Below, piece after piece: positions 1-7,089 of a DNA stretch of 9,121 nucleotides (within the stretch, counting starts at the first letter, position 1; each line of letters begins with the position of its first letter). The stretch is from Calditrichia bacterium. Its GTDB lineage: Bacteria; Calditrichota; Calditrichia; RBG-13-44-9; J042. The stretch is from NCBI GenBank assembly GCA_030430345.1, contig JAUIFT010000054.1, forward strand, positions 1 to 9,121, read 5' to 3'. Both the position numbers and the translations under genes were made by a program. The notes beneath the pieces are model-generated. The model was not told where the DNA came from. It saw nothing but the letters and a program-made list of their open reading frames with translations, and did not search any database.

Positions 1-684
1 GACTTCCGTATTTACTACTATATCAGTAATCTCATACACCCGATGACGGGTATCATATTCGATTTCGATGAGGTGCGGTATCTGTACGCCGGCCACTTCC
101 CGGTAATCATCGAAGAATGACTCTAAAATAGCCGGGCGGCCGAAATCGTAAGAACTGGCTTTCTGCAATACTTCCAGATGAGTTTCCGCATCAATAAACC
201 AGGTTTCTTCCTGGCCGTTCTTTAAAGTCATCTTAATTTTATAACAATCGATGCCATCAACATCTTCTTTTCCTAAAAGCTCGGCTTTGTGGCCTTTCGC
301 TTTATAGTTAAAGAAAATACTTTCGATGGGGGTTTCCCGCTCAACCACCAGGCTATCTGCATTGGGAATTTTCATCGGATTCGGATTGCCATAAAAAGGA
401 TGTATCTGCCAGGCCTGCTTGCCGTCGTAAACCAGGACAACATTCTGAGAACTCAAGGTATGCTCAAAGCGATACATCTGCGGGCGCTTTCGATAAATAG
501 TAAATGGATGGGTAAGGCTGAAGGCGGTATAATCCCCGGAAATTGTCATGCTTTTAACTGCTTGCCAGTTCTCCATGCCACCGCGGGCTTCGATGTTTTT
601 CGCAATCACTTCATCGACGGTTTGGGCATGCAGGGATGATACGGATAAAGCGCAAAAAAATAAAATCGCCAGTAGCGTGCGCAT
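1..684 (-). CDS. Secreted LolA-fold protein (outer-membrane lipoprotein-sorting-like), C-terminus cut by window edge
   Basis: The frame is open for 228 codons from an ATG at 684 to base 1, so the C-terminus is missing. Residues 1-20 form a signal peptide (Arg2, hydrophobic 4-18, probable cut after LHA-20), which places the protein in the periplasm or outer envelope. The mature part matches the LolA/LppX-like half-barrel pattern: a start of the type 'IAKNIEARGGMENWQAVKSM' (27-46), KRPQMYRFE (66-74), YDGKQAWQIHPF (86-97), ELLGKEDVDGIDCYKIKM (135-152), FIDAETHLEV (163-172) and DYREVAGVQIPH (193-204). Family members bind lipid-like ligands or lipoproteins; the ligand here is unknown. CAGGAGGT at 691-698 sits 6 nt before the start and decides it. 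An in-frame ATG at 726 would add 14 residues before the signal peptide and has no such site. The PQQ-like gene lies 44 bp upstream on the same strand, so co-transcription is likely. Confidence 0.85.
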   Translation of the reverse strand, partial: MRTLLAILFFCALSVSSLHAQTVDEVIAKNIEARGGMENWQAVKSMTISGDYTAFSLTHPFTIYRKRPQMYRFEHTLSSQNVVLVYDGKQAWQIHPFYGNPNPMKIPNADSLVVERETPIESIFFNYKAKGHKAELLGKEDVDGIDCYKIKMTLKNGQEETWFIDAETHLEVLQKASSYDFGRPAILESFFDDYREVAGVQIPHLIEIEYDTRHRVYEITDIVVNTEV

Positions 685-728
685 ATGTTGACCTCCTGAA
701 AAAGTTTCTCTCTTCAATGTTTTCATTT

Positions 729-2003
729 TTACTGATTGAGCATCGCGTTTAAATCGTAACAGGCCATTTCGGTGAGGTTGCGGAGATAAATTTTACCGCC
801 CACCAGGGTTGGCGCTGTCCAGGATTTTCCTTTTAAGGCCGGAAAACGGCTGATTTCGGTATAGGCATCCGGGTTTGCTTCGACCAGCACTAGTTTACCT
901 TTGTCGCTCAATACATACAAATGGGTATTGGTGGCGATTAAGGAGCCTTTTCCCAGGCCGCGCTTCCGCCAGTGGGTTTTCCCGGTTTCCGCATCGATGC
1001 ACTTCAGCGTCGCATTGCTAAAACCATATATCTTGCCGTTCACCGCCAGGGTGCTGTTGAAGTGGTTTTTCATATCGCGATTGGCCCAAACTTCTTCGGT
1101 GCGGATGGAATCGCTCTCGTTAATGATCCGGAACATTACGCAGCCTTCATCAGTCGCGCTGGAAATGAACACTTTATCCGGGGCAATAAAAACCGGCATG
1201 CCAACCACGAAGGGGAGGGTCGTATGACGCCAGAGAATTTCTCCCTCCATGGAAACACCAATTGCCTGACGGGAGGTATGAAACAGATATTGGCGAACAT
1301 CATTCGCAGTAATAATCATTGGTGAAGAATAACCAGTGCCGCCGGGATTGATATTATGTTTCCAGAGTAACGAGCCGTCTTTTTTGTTAAATGCGGCAAT
1401 ATTGGAATTAAAAATGGAATCCTGCGGCTGAACCAAGCCGCCCACTTCGACAATCAGGCGATCGCCGTCAATCAGCGGGGACATACTAAAGCCCCGGCGG
1501 GGGACAGTGCTTTCGAACATCTCCGGAAAGGAGACTTGCCAGGAAGACTTTCCGTCGTTTTTATCAATTGAATAGAGGAGACCCATCGACCCCAGGGCGT
1601 AAATGGTATTACCATCGATGACCGGCGTGGAGCGTGGCCCGTTGCCGAACTCATCGACGAACATTTGGCCCAATTCGAAACGCCAGAGTTCTGCTGCATC
1701 TGCCTGATTGAAACAGCCGAGAAATTCGGTGCTATCCTCTGCGAACAGCGTATAAAAACGATCGCCATCGACGGCAAAGCCGGAAAAACCGGTGCCGAGC
1801 GGCTTGCGCCAAATTTGCCGGGGACCACCTTCCGGCCAGGACTGTAGCAGGTTCTTCGAATTGGAAATACCGTCCCGCGCCGGGCCGCGGAATTGTGCCC
1901 AGGAATCTTCCCCGTCCTCTCCACTATATAACGGCAGAGAAAGCCCAATGAGTAAAAGCGTAGATAGTAATTGAATCACTCGTTGCTTAATAATGATTTC
2001 CAT
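729..2003 (-). CDS. Secreted PQQ-binding-like beta-propeller repeat protein
   Basis: 424 residues. A charged start (1-8) and hydrophobic stretch (9-25) form a signal peptide, so the protein is probably periplasmic. The mature part opens with WAQFRGPARDGIS (35-47) and SWPEGGPRQIWRKPLG (55-70), the usual entry of stand-alone PQQ-like propeller proteins. Blade repeats of the type xxxD/NxxxGxxxW follow, with tryptophans near 107, 155, 214, 258, 305 and 345; the best copies are LYSIDKNDGKSSW and LKCIDAETGKTHW. NGPRSTPVIDG (121-131) and MKNHFNSTLAVNGKIYGF (311-328) are family hallmarks. No cytochrome domain or alcohol-dehydrogenase catalytic extension is seen, so cofactor binding and enzyme activity are doubtful; the propeller may be a scaffold or binding module. 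GAGGGTC (2006-2012) lies just before the ATG. The gene is probably first in a two-gene unit with the LolA-fold gene and is divergent from the permease. Confidence 0.9.
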   Translation of the reverse strand: MEIIIKQRVIQLLSTLLLIGLSLPLYSGEDGEDSWAQFRGPARDGISNSKNLLQSWPEGGPRQIWRKPLGTGFSGFAVDGDRFYTLFAEDSTEFLGCFNQADAAELWRFELGQMFVDEFGNGPRSTPVIDGNTIYALGSMGLLYSIDKNDGKSSWQVSFPEMFESTVPRRGFSMSPLIDGDRLIVEVGGLVQPQDSIFNSNIAAFNKKDGSLLWKHNINPGGTGYSSPMIITANDVRQYLFHTSRQAIGVSMEGEILWRHTTLPFVVGMPVFIAPDKVFISSATDEGCVMFRIINESDSIRTEEVWANRDMKNHFNSTLAVNGKIYGFSNATLKCIDAETGKTHWRKRGLGKGSLIATNTHLYVLSDKGKLVLVEANPDAYTEISRFPALKGKSWTAPTLVGGKIYLRNLTEMACYDLNAMLNQ

Positions 2004-2238
2004 ATGACCCTCATGTGATATGTATAAACAATATATGATGACGTAATTCGATCTCTCTAGGTACTAAAATATCTAAACATGTCCAACAATTTAAATGAAG
2101 CAGATTAACTAACACAAGACCCGGAAATAAGCTGGAAAATAAAAATGCAACATTTAATAAGATTGTCCGGTCTGTTTGCTAATAATAGAGGAAAGAAATT
2201 GGAAAGGATTCAGTGAACTTTTCAATTGCAACATTCTC

Positions 2239-2266
2239 TTGCGAAATACAAAAGTCATTTTATCAC
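2239..2266 (+). promoter_or_regulatory. Weak candidate sigma70-type promoter for the permease gene
   Basis: TTGCGA at 2239-2244 and TATCAC at 2261-2266 are 16 nt apart. Each matches four of six consensus bases, and a transcript would start about 15 nt before the start codon. The rest of the divergent spacer (2004-2287) is A+T-rich. I see no strong promoter for the PQQ-like gene there and no clear operator palindrome. Confidence 0.25.
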
Positions 2267-2287
2267 TAGCATTGACAAGGAGAGCCT

Positions 2288-4657
2288 ATGTTTAAAAGTT
2301 ATTTGAAACTGGCATATCGTAACCTCTTCAAGAATAAACTCTATGCATTTATCAACATTTTTGGTCTGGCAGTGGCCATCGGATGTACCATGGTTGTTTT
2401 TACTTTTGTCGATGATCAATATGGCCGGGATTCTTTTCACGAGAATGGAGAGAATATCTTTCTGGTTGGAAACATTATCGACCGCAATGGCAATCAGCAG
2501 CTCTGGGGAGATGCCCCGTTACCGCTGGGGGCTGCGATGCAGGCTGATTTCCCGCAGATCAAACGGATGGCCCGGGTGCGGGAACGCGGCGGCGCCTTTC
2601 GCTATGGTGATAAAGTTTTTAATGAAGGCGTTTGGTTTGTCGACCCGGTTTTCCTCGATATGTTCACTTTCCCCTTAAAGGAAGGGGACAAGGCGGCGCT
2701 GAAAGACCCGGCCGCGATTATCATCAGCGAAGAGATAGCAACGAAATATTTTGGGGAAGAATCGCCGCTTGGTAAACAGGTGACAATTTCTTTTCAACAA
2801 GATGAAGTGGAAACCTTTTTTGTAAAAGGCGTGGCGGAAAAATTCCCCCGGAAAGCGTCTTTTAGCTTCGATGTGCTCTTAACGATAGACAAACTCCCTG
2901 CCACTGGCGTCAAAGATATGAATAGCTGGAATGAATGGGCCCGGGCAACATTTATCGAAATGCACGATCCCGCTGATCTGCCGATTTTGCAGGGACAGAT
3001 GGAGAAATACAAGGAATTGCAGCATGCTGTTAACCAGGATTGGCCGATTGCTGATTTTACCTTCGATAACCTGTATAACCTTTCTATTAATTCCTACCAG
3101 GTTCGGGGAGATATTTCCCGGGGAAGTAATCCTACCGCCCGCCTGGTGCTATTAATTATCGGCGCCGCGCTACTGTTGCTCGCCTGTTTCAACTATATGA
3201 ACATAGCGATTGCCTCCGCGACGCGCCGGTTAAAGGAAATTGGCATTCGCAAGGTGGTTGGTGGACGGCAATTTCAATTGATCTATCAATTCCTCGGGGA
3301 AAATTTGCTGATTTGTTTGATCGCTTTGACAATTGGCATCGCCCTGGGATATAGTGTCTTTTTGCCGGCCTTCAACAGCTTGTTCGATGGTCCTGGTCTG
3401 GAATTGGATCTCTTCGGGAATGTTAATACCTGGCTCTATTTTCTCGGATTGCTGGTTTTTACCGCGGTCGTTGCCGGCGCTTACCCGGCATTTTTTGTTT
3501 CTTCCTTTCGCCCGGTGGCGATCTTTAGCGGTAAACTGAAGATCACCAGTAAAAGTCTCTTTACCCGCGTTCTCTTAACGATCCAGTTTGTCTTCGCCTT
3601 TACTTTAATTTCCGCAGCAATCCTTTTTACACAAAATTCCGAGTACCTGAAGAATATGGATTGGGGGTATAACCAGGCGCAGACCATTATGACTCGCCTT
3701 GATGGGAAAAAGCATTATGAATTATACCGTGATGCCCTGCAGGAAAATCCGGACATCGAAATGCTCGCCGGTTCAAGCAATCATTTTGGCCAGTCCTGGG
3801 GGACTTCGGTGATTGAGATTGCCGCGAAAAAATATGAAGTGCATCGCTTTGACGTCGGCGAAAATTACCTGGAAACCATGGGCGTGCCGCTGAAGTCCGG
3901 TCGAAATTTTGATGTCAACCTGAAAACGGATGAGCATGTTGTTCTGGTTAACGAGACCTTCGTGAAAAGCATGGAGTGGGAAGCGCCGCTGGGGCAACAG
4001 TTTCGCACCGACAGTACGCTTTACAGCGTGATTGGCGTCGTATCCGATTTTCATTATGATAATTTTCATGATGCGATTGAACCGACAATATTTCGTATTC
4101 GCAACGAGAGTGAGAGGATGCGTTTTATCACCGTTCGCGCCAAAGCCGGAAAGGTGTTTCAAACTGCCGATTTTATGAAGGAGACCTGGAAAGGATTGTT
4201 TCCCGATGCCCCATATAACGGTATGATCCAGGATGAAATTTATGAAGCGTTTTACCGGGAAGAGACCAATATAAGCAAGTTGTTTTCATTTATTGCTTTT
4301 GTTGCCACAATGCTTTCCTGTATGGGATTGTTTGGCTTGGTCTCTTTGAATATTGCCAAGCAGATGAAAGAAATTAGTATCCGAAAAGTGCTCGGTGCCA
4401 GTATCGCTAATATTGCTCATTTGGTCAACCGGCAATTTATCTGGTTGATAGTGGTTGCCGTGTTTATTGCGACACCACTGAGTTTTGTCGCACTAAGCGC
4501 CCTGCTGGATGATATCTATGAATATCATATTCCCATAGGAGGGAGTCCCTTTGTCCTTGCAGGAATCATCTTTCTGATAACTGCGCTGGTGACGGTTTCC
4601 AGTCAGATTTATAAGGCGGTGGTTGCCAATCCGGTGGATGCGTTGCGTAATGAATAG
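2288..4657 (+). CDS. ABC transporter permease, MacB/FtsX family, two FtsX modules
   Basis: 789 residues, an inner-membrane protein. A first membrane segment (about 21-42) is followed by a MacB-type periplasmic domain (about 45-280). Membrane segments 2-4 (about 284-309, 338-360, 381-404) form the first FtsX module, with the ATPase-coupling motif KEIGIRKVVGG at 316-326. A second half follows: a segment at about 428-448, a periplasmic domain (about 450-660) containing the family string VIGVVSDFHYDNFHD (581-595), and segments near 665-690, 716-740 and 755-775 with the repeated coupling motif KEISIRKVLGA at 694-704. It ends in NPVDALRNE, typical of the family. Such permeases pair with a separate LolD/MacB-like ATPase and move lipids, lipoproteins, peptides or antibiotics, or act mechanically on the envelope. 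No ATPase or membrane-fusion gene is in the window. AAGGAGAG (2277-2284) is a good ribosome-binding site. The substrate cannot be named. Confidence 0.93.
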   Translation: MFKSYLKLAYRNLFKNKLYAFINIFGLAVAIGCTMVVFTFVDDQYGRDSFHENGENIFLVGNIIDRNGNQQLWGDAPLPLGAAMQADFPQIKRMARVRERGGAFRYGDKVFNEGVWFVDPVFLDMFTFPLKEGDKAALKDPAAIIISEEIATKYFGEESPLGKQVTISFQQDEVETFFVKGVAEKFPRKASFSFDVLLTIDKLPATGVKDMNSWNEWARATFIEMHDPADLPILQGQMEKYKELQHAVNQDWPIADFTFDNLYNLSINSYQVRGDISRGSNPTARLVLLIIGAALLLLACFNYMNIAIASATRRLKEIGIRKVVGGRQFQLIYQFLGENLLICLIALTIGIALGYSVFLPAFNSLFDGPGLELDLFGNVNTWLYFLGLLVFTAVVAGAYPAFFVSSFRPVAIFSGKLKITSKSLFTRVLLTIQFVFAFTLISAAILFTQNSEYLKNMDWGYNQAQTIMTRLDGKKHYELYRDALQENPDIEMLAGSSNHFGQSWGTSVIEIAAKKYEVHRFDVGENYLETMGVPLKSGRNFDVNLKTDEHVVLVNETFVKSMEWEAPLGQQFRTDSTLYSVIGVVSDFHYDNFHDAIEPTIFRIRNESERMRFITVRAKAGKVFQTADFMKETWKGLFPDAPYNGMIQDEIYEAFYREETNISKLFSFIAFVATMLSCMGLFGLVSLNIAKQMKEISIRKVLGASIANIAHLVNRQFIWLIVVAVFIATPLSFVALSALLDDIYEYHIPIGGSPFVLAGIIFLITALVTVSSQIYKAVVANPVDALRNE

Positions 4658-4659
4658 AT

Positions 4660-4686
4660 AACATGCTGATTTCCGGATGTTTTTTT
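4660..4686 (+). terminator. Possible weak terminator after the permease
   Basis: AACAT (4660-4664) pairs with ATGTT (4677-4681) and runs into a T-tract through 4686, starting 3 nt after the permease stop. The stem is short and A+T-rich, so termination may be weak. The stem-loops from 4713 onward could help. Confidence 0.35.
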
Positions 4687-4702
4687 CTTGGAGGATATAT
4701 TG

Positions 4703-4729
4703 ATGGAGACTGCCCCGGTGTTCGCTTGA
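4703..4729 (+). other. Eight-codon ORF with strong ribosome-binding site (leader peptide or relic of a lost gene)
   Basis: GGAGGA at 4690-4695 lies 7 nt before an ATG at 4703. The frame reads METAPVFA and stops at TGA 4727-4729, inside the loop of the stem-loop at 4713-4741. The site and spacing are as good as those of the real genes here, yet nothing gene-sized follows. It may be the start of a gene, once downstream of the permease, that was deleted or overwritten by the repeat. It could also be a leader ORF or chance. Seen: the site, ATG and stop. The explanations are inference. Confidence 0.35.
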
Positions 4730-4741
4730 CGGATACCGGGG
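4713..4741. repeat. Stem-loop A, related to the one at 8422-8450
   Basis: CCCCGGTGTTCG (4713-4724) pairs with CGGATACCGGGG (4730-4741) over 12 positions, two of them G-T, around the loop CTTGA. Only TTT follows on the plus strand, so it is a poor intrinsic terminator. Its right half (4721-4743) aligns with 8435-8453 apart from four missing bases, and ATACCGGGGTT is identical in both. Confidence 0.7.
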
Positions 4742-4749
4742 TTTGCTGT

Positions 4750-4762
4750 ACGCCTTTGGCGT
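4750..4762. repeat. Stem-loop B, ACGCC-TTT-GGCGT
   Basis: A perfect 5-bp inverted repeat around TTT. The same 13 bases recur exactly at 4808-4820. It is the second of four consecutive stem-loops in the convergent spacer. Confidence 0.65.
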
Positions 4763-4766
4763 GTCG

Positions 4767-4794
4767 CGAGGATGCCGTCTTTGACGGATCCTCG
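4767..4794. repeat. Stem-loop C, strong 12-bp stem with TTT loop
   Basis: CGAGGAT (4767-4773) plus CCGTC (4775-4779) pairs with GACGG (4783-4787) plus ATCCTCG (4788-4794), leaving one bulged G (4774) and a TTT loop. It shares the TTT loop with B and D, and TTGACGGAT with stem-loop A. No T-tract follows on either strand. Confidence 0.7.
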
Positions 4795-4807
4795 GATGTG
4801 CTATGAA

Positions 4808-4820
4808 ACGCCTTTGGCGT
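4808..4820. repeat. Stem-loop D, second copy of ACGCC-TTT-GGCGT; possible terminator of the dehydrogenase gene
   Basis: Exact copy of 4750-4762, lying 12 bp beyond the stop codon of the minus-strand dehydrogenase. Read on the minus strand it is followed by only three T, so any terminator activity would be weak. Confidence 0.6.
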
Positions 4821-4831
4821 AAAAAGATTGC

Positions 4832-5674
4832 TTATTTGATGCGGGCTTTTTTTGAGGCTTCGCGGACGGCGGCGAAATTGTCGACGAAGTCCATGTTGCC
4901 GGCGATGCCTTTGCCCAGCCAGGCGCCGCCATCAATTATCAGGCACTCGCCGGTGATGTAGCTGGCGTAGGGGGAAGTGAGATAGAGAACAGCCTGAGCA
5001 ACTTCCTCGGTACTGGTAAAGCGGTTTAGCGGAATTTTGTCGGTGATGCTTTTTTCCAGCTCCGGCGTCGGCCAGAGGCGGGTACGGGCGCCTTCGGTGT
5101 CGAAAGGGCCGGGGGCAACGGCATTTACCCGAATCCCATAGCGGGCCCACTCGACTGCCAGTGTGCGCGTCATGGCCAGCACACCAGCTTTTGCACTGGC
5201 GCTGTGAATGGTGCCGGGGCCACCCGCCCAGGCATAAGTGGCGAGGATATTCATGATCTGTCCGCCCTGCTGCTCAATCATCTGGTTGCCGATAATCTGC
5301 GAGCAATAAAAGGTGCCGTTGAGAACGATGTCGATCACCGACTTCCAGCCGCGCAAAGGGAGTTTTTCCGCCGGATAGATAAAGTTTCCCGCGGCATTAT
5401 TAACGAGGATATCGATCTTACCGAAACGCTCGACTACCGCGCCGGTAAACGCTTTAATTGCCTGCGGCTCCCGCACATCCAGCGAGTAAGTCATAACTTC
5501 CCCGCCGGCCTTGGCGATGTCTGCGGCGCCTTCCGCCAGGTGTGCCTCGTTGCGGCTACAGATAACAATCTTTGCGCCCTGTTGTGCATAAGCAATGGCA
5601 ATATCTTTCCCTAACCCGGTGCCGCCGCCGGTAATTACCGCGACCTGATCCTGCAAAACTTTTTCTTTAAACAT
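4832..5674 (-). CDS. SDR-family oxidoreductase, 2,4-dienoyl-CoA reductase type
   Basis: 280 residues, a classical-length cytoplasmic short-chain dehydrogenase with a Rossmann fold. The nucleotide-binding loop is TGGGTGLG (15-22). CSRN at 39-42 puts an Arg (41) after the second strand, favouring NADPH. D66 and NNAAG (92-96) are also present. The usual YxxxK pair is absent from SASAK. The 2,4-dienoyl-CoA reductase arrangement is seen instead: Tyr147 (ATYAW), Ser158 and Lys162 (SASAKAG), then PGPFDTEGARTRL (188-200) and IDGG (247-250). These match my recollection of mitochondrial DECR1. The likely role is NADPH-dependent reduction of dienoyl- or enoyl-CoA in unsaturated fatty-acid breakdown; another acyl-CoA-like substrate is possible. 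AGCAGGA, ending at 5681, lies 6 nt before the ATG. It follows tyrS on the same strand, but a terminator-like hairpin intervenes. Confidence 0.9.
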   Translation of the reverse strand: MFKEKVLQDQVAVITGGGTGLGKDIAIAYAQQGAKIVICSRNEAHLAEGAADIAKAGGEVMTYSLDVREPQAIKAFTGAVVERFGKIDILVNNAAGNFIYPAEKLPLRGWKSVIDIVLNGTFYCSQIIGNQMIEQQGGQIMNILATYAWAGGPGTIHSASAKAGVLAMTRTLAVEWARYGIRVNAVAPGPFDTEGARTRLWPTPELEKSITDKIPLNRFTSTEEVAQAVLYLTSPYASYITGECLIIDGGAWLGKGIAGNMDFVDNFAAVREASKKARIK

Positions 5675-5681
5675 GAAATAT

Positions 5682-5693
5682 CCTGCTCTTAAA
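5682..5693. repeat. 12-bp direct repeat, copy 1 (at the dehydrogenase ribosome-binding site)
   Basis: CCTGCTCTTAAA occurs here and, identically, at 5783-5794. This copy, read on the minus strand, contributes to the ribosome-binding site of the dehydrogenase. The two copies bracket 89 bp containing the tyrS terminator hairpin. Confidence 0.75.
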
Positions 5694-5708
5694 ATGATGA
5701 AAGAGATA

Positions 5709-5764
5709 AAAAAGAAAAGGCTATAGGCATTAGTAAAATTTATTCCCTAAGTACCTACAGCCTA
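5709..5764 (-). terminator. Probable intrinsic terminator downstream of tyrS
   Basis: On the minus strand AGGCTGTAGG pairs with CCTATAGCCT (one mismatch). An inner TTAG/CTAA stem lies inside the loop, and a T-rich tail (TTTC then six T, complement of 5709-5719) follows. It lies between the tyrS stop and the dehydrogenase start. The loop is larger than usual. Confidence 0.6.
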
Positions 5765-5782
5765 AAGTCTAACAAGCTAACG

Positions 5783-5794
5783 CCTGCTCTTAAA
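5783..5794. repeat. 12-bp direct repeat, copy 2 (overlaps the tyrS stop codon)
   Basis: Identical to 5682-5693. It covers the TAA stop of tyrS (5790-5792), so joining the two copies would place the dehydrogenase ribosome-binding site directly on the tyrS stop. Confidence 0.75.
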
Positions 5795-7061
5795 CTACTT
5801 TAACCAAATGATAATTCTTCCGGCCTTTGCGGATTACCAGAAATTTACCTTCAATAGCATCACTACCGGTAACGTTTTGCTGGAAATCGGCGACCTTGCG
5901 ATTGTTCAGATAAACCCCGCCACCCTGTAAGAGGCGCCGTGCTTCCCCTTTCGATTTGCTAATTCCGCTATTCGCAAGCAGGTCGATCATACCGAGCCCA
6001 TCGCCGGAAAGGTCCGCCGCAGCGAGCTCGCTGGAAGGGACGTCCTGAAAAATGTCGGCGACTTCCGCTGCTTTCAGACCTTCAATTTCCCCGCCGAAAA
6101 GCACGGCCGTCGCTTTCTCGGCGCTTTCGAGGGCATCATCGCCATGGGTCATCCGGGTCAGCTCTTTCGCCAGCGTGCGTTGCGCTTCGCGCTTTTCCGG
6201 CTGGTTTTCCATAGAGGCGGCCAGTTCTGCGATTTCATCCTGGGTTAACCAGGTAAAAAATTTCAGATAGTTGATAACGTCGGCATCGTCGGTATTCAGC
6301 CAGAACTGATAATAGCGGTAGGGGGAGGTCAATTCCGCATCGAGCCAAATTGCGCCGGCCTCGGTTTTTCCAAACTTGATACCACTGGCAGTTGTTACCA
6401 GCGGTGATACAATGCCATACGCTTTACCACCGCGCAAGCGGCGAATAAGATCCGCGCCGGCGATAATGTTGCCCCACTGATCGCTCCCGCCCATCTGCAG
6501 GGTGCAGTCTTCCTGATCATAGAGGACCAGAAAATCGTAGGCCTGCAATAGCATGTAGCTGAATTCGGTAAAAGAGATACCGTCTTCGGATTCCAGGCGG
6601 CGCTTCACCGACTCCCGTGCCAGCATGCTGTTTACGGTAAAATATTTCCCGACATCCCGCAGAAAATCGATGTAGCTGATCTTTCCCAGCCAATCATAAT
6701 TGTTGATAATTTTTGCCGGGTTATCCTTGGCGTCAAAATCGAGAAAGCGGCTCAGTTGTTCCTTAATACCGCGGAGATTTTCGTCAGCCTTCTCCTTGGT
6801 GAGCAGTTGCCGTTCCTTGGTTTTTCCGCTGGGGTCGCCGATTAGACCGGTGCCGCCACCAACAATGGCCAGCGGCGTATGGCCGGCGCGCTGCAGGCGG
6901 GCGAGATTCATGATTTGCAACAGACTGCCGACGTGCAAACTGGCTGCGGTCGGATCAAAGCCGATATATCCGGTTACTTTTTCTTTATTCACTGCTTCAT
7001 CGGCGCCTTCGGTGGCATCGTAAAGAATGCCGCGCCATTTTAATTCTTCGTACAGGTTCAT
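5790..7061 (-). CDS. tyrS: Tyrosyl-tRNA synthetase
   Basis: 423 residues, full length (the E. coli enzyme is about 424). This cytoplasmic class I enzyme charges tRNA-Tyr with tyrosine. The HIGH-type signature is HVGS (43-46) within GYIGFDPTAASLHVGS. The tyrosine pocket shows YMLLQAYD (169-176) and QMGGSDQWGN (189-198). The KMSKS-type loop is KFGKT (229-233), which marks the common TyrS subtype rather than TyrZ. The C-terminal S4 RNA-binding domain (about 357-420) contains SKSKGEARRLLQGGGVYLN. GGAGAC (7071-7076) lies 9 nt before the ATG. smpB ends 28 bp upstream on the same strand, so the two are probably co-transcribed, and a terminator-like hairpin follows tyrS. No T-box or other tRNA-sensing leader is evident. 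Confidence 0.98.
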   Translation of the reverse strand: MNLYEELKWRGILYDATEGADEAVNKEKVTGYIGFDPTAASLHVGSLLQIMNLARLQRAGHTPLAIVGGGTGLIGDPSGKTKERQLLTKEKADENLRGIKEQLSRFLDFDAKDNPAKIINNYDWLGKISYIDFLRDVGKYFTVNSMLARESVKRRLESEDGISFTEFSYMLLQAYDFLVLYDQEDCTLQMGGSDQWGNIIAGADLIRRLRGGKAYGIVSPLVTTASGIKFGKTEAGAIWLDAELTSPYRYYQFWLNTDDADVINYLKFFTWLTQDEIAELAASMENQPEKREAQRTLAKELTRMTHGDDALESAEKATAVLFGGEIEGLKAAEVADIFQDVPSSELAAADLSGDGLGMIDLLANSGISKSKGEARRLLQGGGVYLNNRKVADFQQNVTGSDAIEGKFLVIRKGRKNYHLVKVV

Positions 7062-7089
7062 AATACTTTCGTCTCCGTAACTTTTTTGC

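Noticed and set aside
289..639. 116-codon plus-strand ORF
   Set aside because: It is antisense to the LolA-fold gene, which has a signal peptide, family motifs and a strong ribosome-binding site; the plus-strand product looks random.
1472..1948. 158-codon minus-strand ORF in another frame
   Set aside because: It lies entirely within the PQQ-like gene and has no recognisable domain or ribosome-binding site.
2272..2277. Perfect TTGACA box before the permease
   Set aside because: It overlaps the ribosome-binding site and is only 10 nt from the start codon, so a -10 box would fall inside the gene.
4713..4820. CRISPR array
   Set aside because: The units are hairpins of different sequence and length without regular repeat-spacer structure.
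7062..7089. T-box or other leader upstream of tyrS
   Set aside because: Only 28 bp separate smpB and tyrS, too short for such a riboswitch.
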